A DNA stretch of 64,000 nt from Lactobacillus sp. (GCA_022651245.1 JALCQM010000002.1:31047-95046), one strand, 5' to 3'. Positions 16,045 to 24,896 are shown, counted from the first letter of the stretch. Notes: generated from the letters alone by a model not told the origin. Translations and numbers: made by a program.

Positions 16045-16726
16045 ATTGGGTTGAAAATGGCGTTCTGGATAGCGGCACGGGCTCGCCTAGGTAGAAGCCT
16101 TGCACCAAGTGACATGGGTGCGTCGCCACCAGTTGCTCGAGGTCTTCGGCAGACTCCACGCCGGCAATATCGAAGTACTTGCCGTGATGCTGGGCACGCT
16201 GAGACCAAAAGTCGATGCGGTCTTTTAAATCTGCTGGGCTGTTGAAGGTGCGGAGATTTTGCAAGCCGAACTTGTAGGTCGTCACATAAGGGGTCAACGC
16301 CTCTACCAAGCCAGGCAGGTTGTTGCCTGAGCCGACATCGTCGATACAAACAGCGATATTAGCGTCATAAAACCGCTTGGCGGCGGCGACGATCGCCGAG
16401 TTATCGATGTTGACATCGTGGCGTTCCGTCAGCTCGACGGTCAGCGTGACGGCGGTATCCGCTTGCACTTTGGTGATCGCCGCGAGAAAATTCGCGTCGG
16501 TGAAGTGCATCCGTTCTAGGTTGAAAGAGACTTGAGTGACGGATGCGGGCAAGGCGGCCAAGGCATCACGCAGGTGGCCTTCGAACTCGGCTGGCGGCAA
16601 CTGCGTGAAGTCTTCAGGGAGTAACCACTGATCGTTGATGTGTTGCCGGATCAGTAGCTCATAGCCGATGGGCGCGGCCGTCAACGTTTGGGCCGCAAAT
16701 TTTGGTTGTCCGTAAAACGTTATCAT
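16043..16726 (-). CDS. Second EAL-domain protein, probably catalytically impaired
   Basis: A 227-residue single EAL domain, paralogous to the gene at 238-897 (both begin M-x-x-FxGQPKF). Conserved positions: GYELLIRQ, SFNLER, VELTER, IDDVGSG, TYKFGLQ and VQGFYLGEP. At the EGVE position it reads IAGVES, so the first Glu (equivalent to RocR Glu352) is Ala. That residue is important for catalysis in characterised EAL enzymes, so this paralogue may bind rather than hydrolyse c-di-GMP. GGGAGAG precedes the ATG. Monocistronic. Confidence 0.83.
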   Translation of the reverse strand: MITFYGQPKFAAQTLTAAPIGYELLIRQHINDQWLLPEDFTQLPPAEFEGHLRDALAALPASVTQVSFNLERMHFTDANFLAAITKVQADTAVTLTVELTERHDVNIDNSAIVAAAKRFYDANIAVCIDDVGSGNNLPGLVEALTPYVTTYKFGLQNLRTFNSPADLKDRIDFWSQRAQHHGKYFDIAGVESAEDLEQLVATHPCHLVQGFYLGEPVPLSRTPFSTQ

Positions 16727-16964
16727 TTTTCTCTCCCGTTATGCGGCCATCTGCCCGCACCCAAACCGTACTGATTGTGGAACTGGTAAGCCAATCATAA
16801 CCCGCGGTCGATCGGGGGTCAATAAAAGGGGTGCGGCGCGTGGTTGAAGGGGTGGACCACGCCTGAAAAATCACGATAATATGGCCAAAATTGATTTGCG
16901 TCAAGTTTTCTTTAGCGCGGCGACGCTACACTAAGGGTGTCAATGAGAGAAAGGAATGACGCAG

Positions 16965-18872
16965 ATGCGAATTCAACGGTGGTTACAACAGCAACAAACA
17001 AACATTACTTGGGTGACGGCGGCTTTGATCGTGGTCGGGTACGGGGCGCGCTGGTTAGGCGCGAGTGCCTGGTTTGCTCCATTATTGGCGATTGCTTCGG
17101 TGATCGCGGTCTTGCCGATCGCGATGCATGCCTACCAAGCGTTACGTGTGAAGGTCATCAGCATCGAATTGCTGGTCACCTTGGCCGTGATCGGGGCCTT
17201 TGCGATCGGCGAATATAATGAGTCGGCGATCGTCACGTTCTTGTTCTTATTCGGGAACTTCTTGGAACAAAAGACCTTGAGCAAGACGCGCGAATCGATC
17301 CACCAGCTGACCGAAATGGCACCGACCACGGCAACGGTCCTGCAAGACGACGGGACGACGGCCAGTGTCGATGTCGATGACGTCGAAGTGGGCGACCAAG
17401 TGGTGGTCAAAACTGGCGCAGCGATTCCAGTCGATGGGCGGGTCGTTTCAGGGACGGGCTACGCGGATGAAGCGGCCGTCACCGGCGAAAGCAAAGCCGT
17501 CAGCAAAGCCGCAGGCGATTTGGTCTATTCGGGCACGATGCTGAGCGATGGCTACTTGCAGATCGCCGCGATCCAAGTGGGCGATGATACGACTTTCGCG
17601 AAGATCGTCGAATTAGTCGAAGACGCCCAAGATACCAAGTCGCACGCCGAGAAGTTTATCGATCGCTTCGCGCAATATTACACGCCAGCGGTTCTGGTTT
17701 TAGCCGCGTTGGTGTTCATCTTCACGCGGGATTTGAAGACGGCGATCACAGTCTTAGTTCTCGGTTGCCCGGGGGCTTTGGTGATCGGGGCGCCGGTGTC
17801 CAACGTTGCCGGGATCGGCAATGGGGCCAAGCGTGGCATTTTGGTCAAAGGCGGCGAGGCGATGGATACCTTCGCCAAAGTCGATACTTTCGTTTTCGAT
17901 AAAACCGGTACCTTAACGACGGGCAAAACCGCCGTCGGGGACGTGCAAGTTTATTATCCGGACCGGGAACAGTTATTGGCCTATACGGCGGCGTTAGAGA
18001 CGCTGTCGGATCATCCCCTCGGCCGGGCACTGCGGCAATACGCCGATGCCCAAGGGGTGGCTTATCAGGCGCTCCAACCAGAAGCCAGCCAGACGCTCAA
18101 AGGCCAAGGCATCACCGCGACGATCGCAGGGCATCACGTCTGCGCCGGAAACGCGAAGTTATTGGCCGCGCACCAGGTGACCTTGTCCGCGGACCAAAAA
18201 GCGGCGCTTGACGCCATGCAAACTGCTGGCAATTCCTTAGTCTTAGTCGCAATCGATGGCCAAGTTGCCGGCTTCTTCGGCATTGCCGATCAGATCCGGC
18301 CAGACATGGCGGCGCAGCTAGCCCAGTTGCGGCAAGCTGGCGCTAAGCACCTGGTAATGTTGACCGGGGATAACCAAGCGACCGCAGACCGCGTGGCGCA
18401 GGAGTTGGGTATCGATGAGGTGCACGCCGAACTTTTGCCGGAAGATAAAGTCACGTATGTGCAACAGTTCAAGGCAGACGGCCGCGTCGTCGCGTTCGTC
18501 GGCGATGGCATCAACGATTCGCCATCCTTGGCGACCGCAGACATCGGCATCGCGATGGGGTCTGGGACCGACGTCGCGATCGAAACCTCTGATGTGGTCT
18601 TGATGCAATCGAGCTTCGCCGCTTTGAACCACGCGTACCGCTTAGCGAAGAAAACCGTGTTGAACACGCGGGAAAATGTGGCGATCGCGATCGCCGTGGT
18701 TGCGTTCTTGCTGATCGGCTTGATCGCTGGGTTCATCTACATGGCTAGTGGGATGTTCGTCCACGAAGCGTCGATTCTCGTGGTGATCTTCAACGCGATG
18801 CGCCTGATCCGCTTTGGCGGCCAGCCTAAGGCTGAGACGCCAACCCCAAAGCAAGCGGTTCAAGCCTCGTAA
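16965..18872 (+). CDS. P1B-type heavy-metal ATPase with atypical CPG motif
   Basis: About 635 residues, a P1B-type ATPase moving soft or transition metal ions out of or into the cell. It lacks an N-terminal metal-binding domain. The actuator motif is AAVTGES, the phosphorylation site is FDKTGTLTTG (Asp near residue 312), HP appears as SDHPLG, and the hinge is VGDGINDSPSL. The membrane metal motif normally CPC reads GCPGALVIGAPVSNVAGIG (about residues 265-283), so the second cysteine is Gly. Metal specificity is therefore unclear. ATG 16965 has better ribosome-site spacing from AAAGG than ATG 16956. Confidence 0.88.
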   Translation: MRIQRWLQQQQTNITWVTAALIVVGYGARWLGASAWFAPLLAIASVIAVLPIAMHAYQALRVKVISIELLVTLAVIGAFAIGEYNESAIVTFLFLFGNFLEQKTLSKTRESIHQLTEMAPTTATVLQDDGTTASVDVDDVEVGDQVVVKTGAAIPVDGRVVSGTGYADEAAVTGESKAVSKAAGDLVYSGTMLSDGYLQIAAIQVGDDTTFAKIVELVEDAQDTKSHAEKFIDRFAQYYTPAVLVLAALVFIFTRDLKTAITVLVLGCPGALVIGAPVSNVAGIGNGAKRGILVKGGEAMDTFAKVDTFVFDKTGTLTTGKTAVGDVQVYYPDREQLLAYTAALETLSDHPLGRALRQYADAQGVAYQALQPEASQTLKGQGITATIAGHHVCAGNAKLLAAHQVTLSADQKAALDAMQTAGNSLVLVAIDGQVAGFFGIADQIRPDMAAQLAQLRQAGAKHLVMLTGDNQATADRVAQELGIDEVHAELLPEDKVTYVQQFKADGRVVAFVGDGINDSPSLATADIGIAMGSGTDVAIETSDVVLMQSSFAALNHAYRLAKKTVLNTRENVAIAIAVVAFLLIGLIAGFIYMASGMFVHEASILVVIFNAMRLIRFGGQPKAETPTPKQAVQAS

Positions 18873-18883
18873 ACAAGGTTAGT

Positions 18884-19088
18884 GGGCCGGGCCAGGGGGT
18901 GTGGCTGGCTCCGGCGATTTGAATGGCTGTAACGGGGTGGCGCGTTTTGAAGCTAACGCTCGCTTTGCTCGAGTGGATCTTCAAAACCGCGCTTGTTGTA
19001 GGCGGTAAACCGCCAACAACAATTTCACCCCTGAGCCATTCATCGCCTCCCGCCAGCCACACCCCTGGCCCTGGACCAATTGCCCTGC
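18884..19088. repeat. Family F fold-back repeat, copy 2
   Basis: Outer arms GGGCCAGGGGGTGTGGCTGG (from about 18890) and CCAGCCACACCCCTGGCCC (to 19072) pair almost perfectly; GAATGGCT and AGCCATTC extend the stem. Two internal hairpins follow: GCGTTTTGAAG/CTTCAAAACCGC and TTGTTG-AGGCGG-TAAA-CCGCC-CAACAA. It lies just after the ATPase stop codon. Compared with copy 1, both strands of the first hairpin have changed yet still pair. Confidence 0.85.
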
Positions 19089-19210
19089 AAACTCGGCAGG
19101 TGGAGATTAAACGCGGATCGTCTGCCGGCTACTGGTGGCGTCATTGGCGCTCCCGTGTGCTGGCCAGACGATAGTAGATAGCCCTCTAGTTTGAGTGGCC
19201 AACACCAAAA
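19089..19210. other. Intergenic tail with no gene
   Basis: No ORF with a ribosome site and no strong repeat was seen between the F element and the next terminator. A TCGTCTGCCGGC/GCTGGCCAGACGA complementarity (about 19119-19172) suggests one more hairpin. Confidence 0.4.
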
Positions 19211-19256
19211 GGCGCCTTTGCAACCCGATTTCGGGTTTTGCAAGGGCGCTTTTTTG
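19211..19256. terminator. Terminator between ATPase and deoxyribosyltransferase genes
   Basis: GGCGCCTTTGCAACCCG (19211-19227) pairs with CGGGTTTTGCAAGGGCGC (19232-19249), followed by TTTTTT. The other strand has a short U-run, so it can serve both directions. Confidence 0.85.
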
Positions 19257-19271
19257 CGGCTGTCTCGGGGT

Positions 19272-19742
19272 TTAGTATACCTTGCCGCTGAAAGGTTGGT
19301 AGTGGAGACGCGCGAAGTTGAAGGTGGCCAGGTCGGCTTGACGTAAGACGACGGTGGCGCCCATTGCGGGCATCAGGTTCAAGTCGCGGGTGAGCGTGTC
19401 GGGTAGCACCAGGATCACCGGTTTGTGGCAGCCATAGGCGTATCCCAGCTCCCACAGCACACCGGGGTCGGAGTTGGCCGGGGTGGGGTCATAGATCGCC
19501 ACCACGAGGTCACTGGCGTTAATGCCGGCGACATCGGCGTTGAAGGTCGCAAGCTGCCACTCCGAATTGGCCAGCATGTCGGGGTGGGTGGCTGGGGTCC
19601 AGTCTTTGTAGGTGTGGTCTTTGGGCCGGAAGCTATTGGCCCAATCCAGTGTGGGGTTGGCCTGTAACTGGGCGCTGGCCGCGTCGAGAAAAGCCACTTG
19701 GTCAGGGTTGAACCAACTGGACGCGATATAAGCAGTTTTCAT
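19272..19742 (-). CDS. Nucleoside 2-deoxyribosyltransferase
   Basis: A 156-residue cytosolic enzyme of the lactobacillary NDT family, which swaps the base on deoxyribonucleosides for purine or pyrimidine salvage. Conserved features are YIASSWFNPDQ at the N-terminus (substrate loop), ASDLVVAIYDP (Asp contacts) and GVLWELGYAYGCHKPVIL near residue 95, where the Glu of WELG is the catalytic nucleophile. Length is normal. Ribosome site GGAGGA lies upstream. Type I versus type II specificity cannot be read reliably. Confidence 0.9.
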   Translation of the reverse strand: MKTAYIASSWFNPDQVAFLDAASAQLQANPTLDWANSFRPKDHTYKDWTPATHPDMLANSEWQLATFNADVAGINASDLVVAIYDPTPANSDPGVLWELGYAYGCHKPVILVLPDTLTRDLNLMPAMGATVVLRQADLATFNFARLHYQPFSGKVY

Positions 19743-19923
19743 GTGGAATCCTCCGTAAGTCTGGGGTCGAGTTTGATCGTGGGTGGCGCAGTTCTCGCCA
19801 TCAAGCGAGACGTGGGGTTTGCCTTTTTAGTGTAGCGGAAAAACCGCCGGATGGCGAGTGAATCGGAAAGAATGGCGGAATCATAGGTGATAGCGGTAAC
19901 AAGATCACGGCGATGCCTGCTTT

Positions 19924-19937
19924 TGAAAGCGCTCGCG
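19924..19937 (+). promoter_or_regulatory. cre-like site (CcpA) before alpha-glucosidase
   Basis: TGAAAGCGCTCGCG matches the cre consensus TGWAANCGNTNWCA at about 12 of 14 positions. It lies 35 bases before the start codon, where bound CcpA would block transcription in glucose-rich conditions. Confidence 0.6.
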
Positions 19938-19971
19938 TGATACGATAGACCTACAAAAGGAAGGGCGTGAG

Positions 19972-21603
19972 ATGGTGAAACATTGGTGGCAAGAAGCGGT
20001 GGTGTATCAGGTGTACCCGCGGTCGTTTCAAGATAGTAACGGGGACGGGATCGGGGACTTGCAAGGGCTCATCCAGCGGTTGGATTACCTGCAGGCGCTG
20101 GGGGTCTCGGTGCTTTGGCTGAACCCGATCTACCAGTCGCCTAACGATGATAATGGGTATGATATCAGCGACTACACACAGATCATGGCGGATTTTGGCA
20201 CGATGGCGGATTTTTCAGCGCTGTTGACCCAAGCGCATGCGCGGGGGTTGAAGATCGTCATGGATCTGGTGGTCAATCACACCTCAGATGAGCATCCCTG
20301 GTTCATCGAAAGCCGCAAGAGCAAGGACAACCCGTACCGCGATTATTACTTGTGGCGCGATGGGCACGATGGGCAGGCGCCGAATCAATGGCAATCGTTC
20401 TTCTCTGGGCCGGCGTGGACCTATGATGCGCAAACGGCGCAATATTACCTCCACCTGTTCTCGAAAAAGCAGCCCGATCTCAACTGGGCCAATCAGGATG
20501 TCCGCCAGGCGATCTACCAGATGATGCGCGGGTGGCTGGATAAGGGGATCGACGGGTTCCGGATGGATGTGATCAATATGATTGCCAAACCGGCAGACCT
20601 GCAAGGCGCGACGCAGCTACCGCGCAACGGTGCGCACATCCATGAATACTTGCAAGAGATGAATCGGGAGGTTTTGTCGCATTATGACATGATGACCGTT
20701 GGCGAAATGGACGGGACGACACCGGAGATGGCGCTGCAGTACACCGGATTTGACACGCATGAGCTGAATATGCTTTTTCAATTCGAGCATATGCAAGTCG
20801 ATGCCGACCCGGTTTTAGGCAAGTGGCGGCCGCAGCCTTGGTCGCTGCCAGCCTTGAAGGCGATCATGTCCAAGTGGCAAACGGCGCTAGATGGGAAAGC
20901 CTGGAACTCCCTGTACTGGAATAACCACGACCAGCCGCGGGTCGTGTCGCGCTTTGGGGATGACCGGCCTGAATACCGCGTGCGGTCAGCCAAAATGCTC
21001 GGGGCTGTGCTCCATTTCATGCAAGGCACGCCGTATATCTACCAAGGTGAAGAACTCGGTATGACCAATGTGGCCTTCCCCGAAATTTCTCAGTATCGGG
21101 ATATCGAGACGTTAAACGCGTACCATGAACTCGTGGATAGCGGGCGCGTGACGCCTCAAGCGATGATGGCGGCGATCCACCACAGCTCGCGCGATAATGC
21201 GCGCACGCCGATGCAGTGGGACGCGACGGCCAACGCCGGGTTTACCTCCGGGACACCGTGGTTGGCGGTGAACCCGAATTATCAAGAGATCAACGCGCAG
21301 GCGGCACAGGCCGATCCGGACTCGGTGTGGCATTTTTATCAGCAGATGAACGCCTTGCGCAAGCAGTACCCAGTGATCACTTACGGGCACTACCAACTGT
21401 TGGATCCAGAGGCCGAGCACACGTGGTGTTATGCGCGGACGCTTGACGACGAGCGGCTGATCGTAGCGGCCAACTTCACCGCGACGCCGCAACCTGTACC
21501 GGCGGCCGCCCAAACCAGCGACCGGCAACTATTGGGGAATTACCCGGCCACGCAGGCGCAGACCCTGCGCCCATATGAAGTCCGAGTGTTATTTAACGCG
21601 TAA
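19972..21603 (+). CDS. GH13 alpha-glucosidase (oligo-1,6-glucosidase/DexB type)
   Basis: A 543-residue cytosolic (beta/alpha)8 enzyme of GH13 subfamily 31, hydrolysing short alpha-glucosides such as isomaltose or panose. Conserved regions appear in order: region I VMDLVVNHTSDEH, region II GFRMDVINMIAKP (nucleophile Asp near residue 199), region III GEMDGTT (acid/base Glu) and region IV NNHDQPRVVSRFGDD. The Val after the region II catalytic Asp suggests preference for alpha-1,6 links. Its cre site ties it to carbon catabolite control, as for the maltose operon at 29.8 kb. Terminator follows. Confidence 0.92.
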   Translation: MVKHWWQEAVVYQVYPRSFQDSNGDGIGDLQGLIQRLDYLQALGVSVLWLNPIYQSPNDDNGYDISDYTQIMADFGTMADFSALLTQAHARGLKIVMDLVVNHTSDEHPWFIESRKSKDNPYRDYYLWRDGHDGQAPNQWQSFFSGPAWTYDAQTAQYYLHLFSKKQPDLNWANQDVRQAIYQMMRGWLDKGIDGFRMDVINMIAKPADLQGATQLPRNGAHIHEYLQEMNREVLSHYDMMTVGEMDGTTPEMALQYTGFDTHELNMLFQFEHMQVDADPVLGKWRPQPWSLPALKAIMSKWQTALDGKAWNSLYWNNHDQPRVVSRFGDDRPEYRVRSAKMLGAVLHFMQGTPYIYQGEELGMTNVAFPEISQYRDIETLNAYHELVDSGRVTPQAMMAAIHHSSRDNARTPMQWDATANAGFTSGTPWLAVNPNYQEINAQAAQADPDSVWHFYQQMNALRKQYPVITYGHYQLLDPEAEHTWCYARTLDDERLIVAANFTATPQPVPAAAQTSDRQLLGNYPATQAQTLRPYEVRVLFNA

Positions 21604-21607
21604 TGTC

Positions 21608-21637
21608 TGGCGGCTCGCAAGCGGGCCGCTTTTTGCG
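21608..21637 (+). terminator. Terminator after alpha-glucosidase
   Basis: GGCGGC...GCCGC hairpin closing on TCGCAAGCGG and followed by TTTTTG. Confidence 0.75.
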
Positions 21638-21731
21638 TGCACCGTGGTGAGACGCGGCTTCAGCGGGGCCTGACGCGGGGAAAAGGCTGATGTGACAAGA
21701 CGTCAGAGGGTTTATTAAATTTAGCAGAGTG

Positions 21732-21760
21732 TTGACACATCGTTTTGTAATGTTTAGTAT
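21732..21760 (+). promoter_or_regulatory. Promoter of the amino-acid ABC operon
   Basis: TTGACA (21732-21737), 17 bases, TAGTAT (21755-21760). It leaves a leader of about 90 bases before the first permease gene, which contains a short Cys/Met-rich ORF. Confidence 0.75.
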
Positions 21761-21806
21761 CGTAACTATCGAACCGCTTATCGGCGGTAATAAAGGGGAT
21801 GGTTTC

Positions 21807-21974
21807 ATGTGTCCGTGCATGTGTGTGATGCATCAGCAAACGAATAGGAGGCAACGGAATGGACTGGACCGTGATCGCCCAAAGCTTGCCGCAATTTACG
21901 GCGGCTTTTTGGCTGACACTGAAACTCTCCGCGATCGGAATTCTCGGTTCGCTAGTCGTCGGTGCGCTGGTTAG
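21807..21974 (+). CDS. Candidate Cys/Met-rich leader ORF
   Basis: An ATG at 21807, eight bases after AAGGGGA, opens a 55-codon frame whose first nine residues are MCPCMCVMH: three Cys and three Met. It overlaps the permease start at 21859 in another frame. Cysteine codons are rare in the other proteins of this window. I infer that ribosome stalling on these codons could sense Cys or Met and affect downstream expression, as in known amino-acid leader peptides. It could also be a chance ORF; no alternative terminator pair was found. Confidence 0.4.
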   Translation: MCPCMCVMHQQTNRRQRNGLDRDRPKLAAIYGGFLADTETLRDRNSRFASRRCAG

Positions 21975-22518
21975 TCTTGCGCAGTATTTCAGACTGCCAG
22001 GCTTACGGCAGCTTGCGATGGTTTACATCGAGATCTCACGTAACACCCCGCTGCTTGTGCAACTCTTCTTCATTTACTATGGCCTTCCCGGCCTAGGGTT
22101 GAAGTTGAGCGCGACCGTCAGCGGGGTTTTTGGTTTGATATTCCTCGGTGGCAGTTACATGGCAGAAGCGTTTACTAGCGGCTACAACGCCATTAGCAAA
22201 GGACAACTCGAATCTGGTCGGGCGCTGGGGCTCACCAACCGCCAATTGGCGCGGTATGTGGTGGTGCCTCAGGGACTAGCAGCTTCGGTGCCAGCGCTGG
22301 CGGCGAACGTGATTTTTTTGATCAAGGAGACATCGATCTTCACCGTGATCGCGATTCCAGAATTGACGAACACGGCGCTTGATCTGATTGGATTATATTA
22401 TCGCAGTAACGAGTACCTATTCGTACTCGTCGTGGCGTACGCCATTATCTTGATCCCATTGTCGGTGGGGTTGACGTGGCTGGAAAGGCGGGTCAGGTAT
22501 GGCACATTCGGGAATTGA
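21859..22518 (+). CDS. Amino-acid ABC transporter permease 1 (HisM type)
   Basis: A 219-residue polar amino-acid ABC permease with five predicted membrane helices. The EAA coupling loop is MAEAFTSGYNAISKGQLESGRALGLT near residue 95, with the family-typical G residue 11 positions after EA. It should pair with the next gene product as a heterodimer. ATG 21859 follows AGGAGG. It opens a four-gene operon (permease, permease, ATPase, binding lipoprotein). Substrate is not fixed by sequence; the Cys/Met-rich leader hints at cystine, cysteine or methionine. Confidence 0.9.
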   Translation: MDWTVIAQSLPQFTAAFWLTLKLSAIGILGSLVVGALVSLAQYFRLPGLRQLAMVYIEISRNTPLLVQLFFIYYGLPGLGLKLSATVSGVFGLIFLGGSYMAEAFTSGYNAISKGQLESGRALGLTNRQLARYVVVPQGLAASVPALAANVIFLIKETSIFTVIAIPELTNTALDLIGLYYRSNEYLFVLVVAYAIILIPLSVGLTWLERRVRYGTFGN

Positions 22519-23188
22519 TATCTTGTTCCAAGGCCAAAACTTCCACCGCTTCTTGCAAGGCTTCGGCGTGACGTTGCGCGTGGCGGTGATCACTTTGTTG
22601 ATCGGCGGCGTGTTAGGGATCGTCTTAGGCGCATTGCGCACCTTACATAACCGGCCATTGCAGGTGATCTTGCGGCTGTACCTCGAGATCTTCCGGATCG
22701 TACCGACGGTGGTGTTACTATTCGTGGTGTATTACATCGTGCCGCAACTTTTTCACCTCGACATGAGCGGCGAGTTGGTCGCGATCGTGACCTTCGCGTT
22801 GTGGACCGGGGCGGAAATGTCTGATATCGTCCGCGGGGCGTTGATCGCCGTACCGCAACACCAAGTCGAATCGGCGCAGGCGCTGGGGTTGAACCGACTG
22901 CAACAGTTACGTTACGTCTTGTTGCCACAGGCACTGCCGGTGGCACTGCCAGGGACGATCAACTTGGCGACGCGGATCATCAAGACCACCAGTTTGTTGC
23001 TGATGATCAGCGTGATGGACATCGTCAACGTCGGCCAGACCTTGGTCGAAGCTAACAGCCATCAGCACCCGGCCTTTGCCTTTTGGGTCTATGGCATCAT
23101 GTTCATCATGTATTACATCTTGTGCGCGCCGCTGTCATGGTGGGCCAAGCGCATCGAGAAGCAGAGATTGGAGCGTAGCAATGGCTGA
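22499..23188 (+). CDS. Amino-acid ABC transporter permease 2
   Basis: A 229-residue HisM/GlnP-type permease with about five helices. Its EAA loop is AEMSDIVRGALIAVPQHQVESAQALGLNRLQQL near residue 105. ATG 22499 lies 20 bp inside the previous gene, and the gene overlaps the ATPase start by 8 bp, so translation of the three cytoplasmic-membrane components is coupled. Confidence 0.9.
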   Translation: MAHSGIDILFQGQNFHRFLQGFGVTLRVAVITLLIGGVLGIVLGALRTLHNRPLQVILRLYLEIFRIVPTVVLLFVVYYIVPQLFHLDMSGELVAIVTFALWTGAEMSDIVRGALIAVPQHQVESAQALGLNRLQQLRYVLLPQALPVALPGTINLATRIIKTTSLLLMISVMDIVNVGQTLVEANSHQHPAFAFWVYGIMFIMYYILCAPLSWWAKRIEKQRLERSNG

Positions 23189-23918
23189 AGCGTTATTGAG
23201 CGTGCGCCACTTGGAAAAGGCGTACCAAAAAAATGTGATCTTAACCGACATCAACTTCGATGTCCATAAAGGCGAAGTCGTCGCGTTGCTCGGTCGTAGC
23301 GGCTCGGGGAAGAGTACGTTGATCCGCACCTTGAACGGCTTGGAACCGTTTCAAAAAGGGGAGCTACGCTTCGCCGGTGAGGTGGTGCAGCCCAAAGCGG
23401 CGACGTGGCTACAATTACGCCAAAAGATCGGGATGGTGTTCCAAAGTTATGATCTGTTCCCGAATTTGACGGTGTTGGACAACATCTGCTTGGCGCCGAC
23501 CAAGGTGGCCAAGCGCGCGCGGGCAGAAGTCGAACCTGAAGCGCAAAGCCTTTTGGCTAGTGTCGGGTTGGCGGAATTCGCCGACCGTTATCCGCGGCAG
23601 TTATCCGGTGGGCAAAAGCAGCGCGTGGCGATCGTCCGGGCGTTGGCCATGCATCCGGAAATGATGTTGTTCGATGAAGTCACCGCCAGCTTGGATCCCG
23701 AAATGGTGCGTGGGGTCTTAGATATGATGGTCGATTTGGCCAAGCAAGATATGACCATGATCGTGGTCACGCACGAGATGAACTTCGCTCGGCAAGTGGC
23801 CGATCGCGTCTTGTTCCTCGATGACGGCACGATTACGGCGGATACGCCGGCAGAGGCTTTTTTCACCGCCCCGCCGACGGCATCGGCGAAGGAATTCTTG
23901 GCAAGTATGAATTTTTAA
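23181..23918 (+). CDS. Amino-acid ABC transporter ATPase
   Basis: A 245-residue ABC ATPase of the polar amino-acid class. Walker A is GRSGSGKST near residue 37, the Q-loop follows in MVFQSYDLFPNLTVLDN, the signature is LSGGQKQR near residue 138, Walker B is MMLFDEVTASLDPE and the H-loop is VVTHEM. I use the ATG at 23181 (MAEALLSVRHLEKAY), preceded by TTGGAG; the open frame upstream to 23076 is an artefact of the overlap. Confidence 0.94.
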   Translation: MAEALLSVRHLEKAYQKNVILTDINFDVHKGEVVALLGRSGSGKSTLIRTLNGLEPFQKGELRFAGEVVQPKAATWLQLRQKIGMVFQSYDLFPNLTVLDNICLAPTKVAKRARAEVEPEAQSLLASVGLAEFADRYPRQLSGGQKQRVAIVRALAMHPEMMLFDEVTASLDPEMVRGVLDMMVDLAKQDMTMIVVTHEMNFARQVADRVLFLDDGTITADTPAEAFFTAPPTASAKEFLASMNF

Positions 23919-23937
23919 AAATAAAGGGGTAGCGTTT

Positions 23938-24774
23938 ATGAAGAAGCGTATTTTCGGTATTTTAACCGCACTGGCCGCGATTTTGGTTTTCGCCAGTGCA
24001 TGTGGCAAATCGAGTTCCTCCAGTTCAACTAGCGATAACGACACGGTGGCGAAGATCAAAAAAGCCGGCGTGATCAAGATCGCGGTGTTCGGGGACCTGC
24101 AACCTTATGGCTGGATCAATAAGTCTGGCAAGCGCGTCGGTTACGACTTGGAGCTCGCCCGGCAGATCGCCAAGGACCTCGGCGTGAAGGCCAAGTTCGT
24201 CCAAGTTAACGCTAATGGTCGTGTCGATGCCTTGAAGGCGGGCAAAGTCGATATGGTTTTGGCCAACTTCACCGTCACTGATGACCGTAAGCAAGTCGTC
24301 GACTTTGCTGATCCGTACATGAAGGTCTCTGTCGGCGTGATTTCCAAGAAGAGCAACCCGGTGACGAAGATCGGCCAGCTCAAAAACAAGAGCGTGATCG
24401 TCACCAAAGGGACCACGGCGGAGCAATACTTCACCAAGTCCCAAAAATCGGTCACTTTACAGAAGTATGATTCCAAGACGCAACAATTCAACGCGTTGAA
24501 GAACGACCGGGCAACGGCATTAGCCGACGACAACTCGTACTTATACGCCTGGGTCAAGAACAACCCGACCTACACCGTCGGCATCAAAACCCTCGGCCCA
24601 AGCTCCTACATCTCACCAGCCGTCAAAAAAGGCAACAAGGCCCTCTTGACCTGGACCAACAAAGAAATCAAGAAGCTCAACAAAAACGGCTTCTTCGAAA
24701 AGGACTACCAACAAGAACTCGCCCCGTACTTCGGTAGTGATATCAAAGCGAGTGACATTATTATCACGAAGTAG
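23938..24774 (+). CDS. Amino-acid-binding lipoprotein of the ABC importer
   Basis: A 278-residue periplasmic-type binding protein (SBP_bac_3). The signal peptide ends in the lipobox VFASAC (Cys near residue 22), so it is tethered to the outer face of the membrane. The motif GYDLELARQIAKDLGVKAKFV is the classical family signature. The LANFTVTDDRKQVVDFADPYM segment forms part of the ligand cleft. It follows the ATPase by 19 bp. Its stop codon overlaps the first base of a family P repeat. Confidence 0.92.
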   Translation: MKKRIFGILTALAAILVFASACGKSSSSSSTSDNDTVAKIKKAGVIKIAVFGDLQPYGWINKSGKRVGYDLELARQIAKDLGVKAKFVQVNANGRVDALKAGKVDMVLANFTVTDDRKQVVDFADPYMKVSVGVISKKSNPVTKIGQLKNKSVIVTKGTTAEQYFTKSQKSVTLQKYDSKTQQFNALKNDRATALADDNSYLYAWVKNNPTYTVGIKTLGPSSYISPAVKKGNKALLTWTNKEIKKLNKNGFFEKDYQQELAPYFGSDIKASDIIITK

Positions 24775-24892
24775 AGCGCGAGTAGATGCGGTTTTAGGCG
24801 GGTGGATAAGGCAGCGTGGCACGATACGGCGTCAGCCGCAGCGGGACGCGATGACCTATATGCATTGCCGTTGCCTGGGGGAGCGCGTTTAA
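24774..24892. repeat. Family P palindromic repeat (tandem copy 1 of 2)
   Basis: GCGCGA at the left pairs with GCGCG near the right end, then GGTTTTAGG, a central hairpin (CGATACGGC-GTCA-GCCGCAGCG) and GCGATGACCTAT. It begins on the stop codon of the binding-lipoprotein gene. The lower stem is poorly conserved in this copy. Confidence 0.8.
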
Positions 24893-24896
24893 CAAA

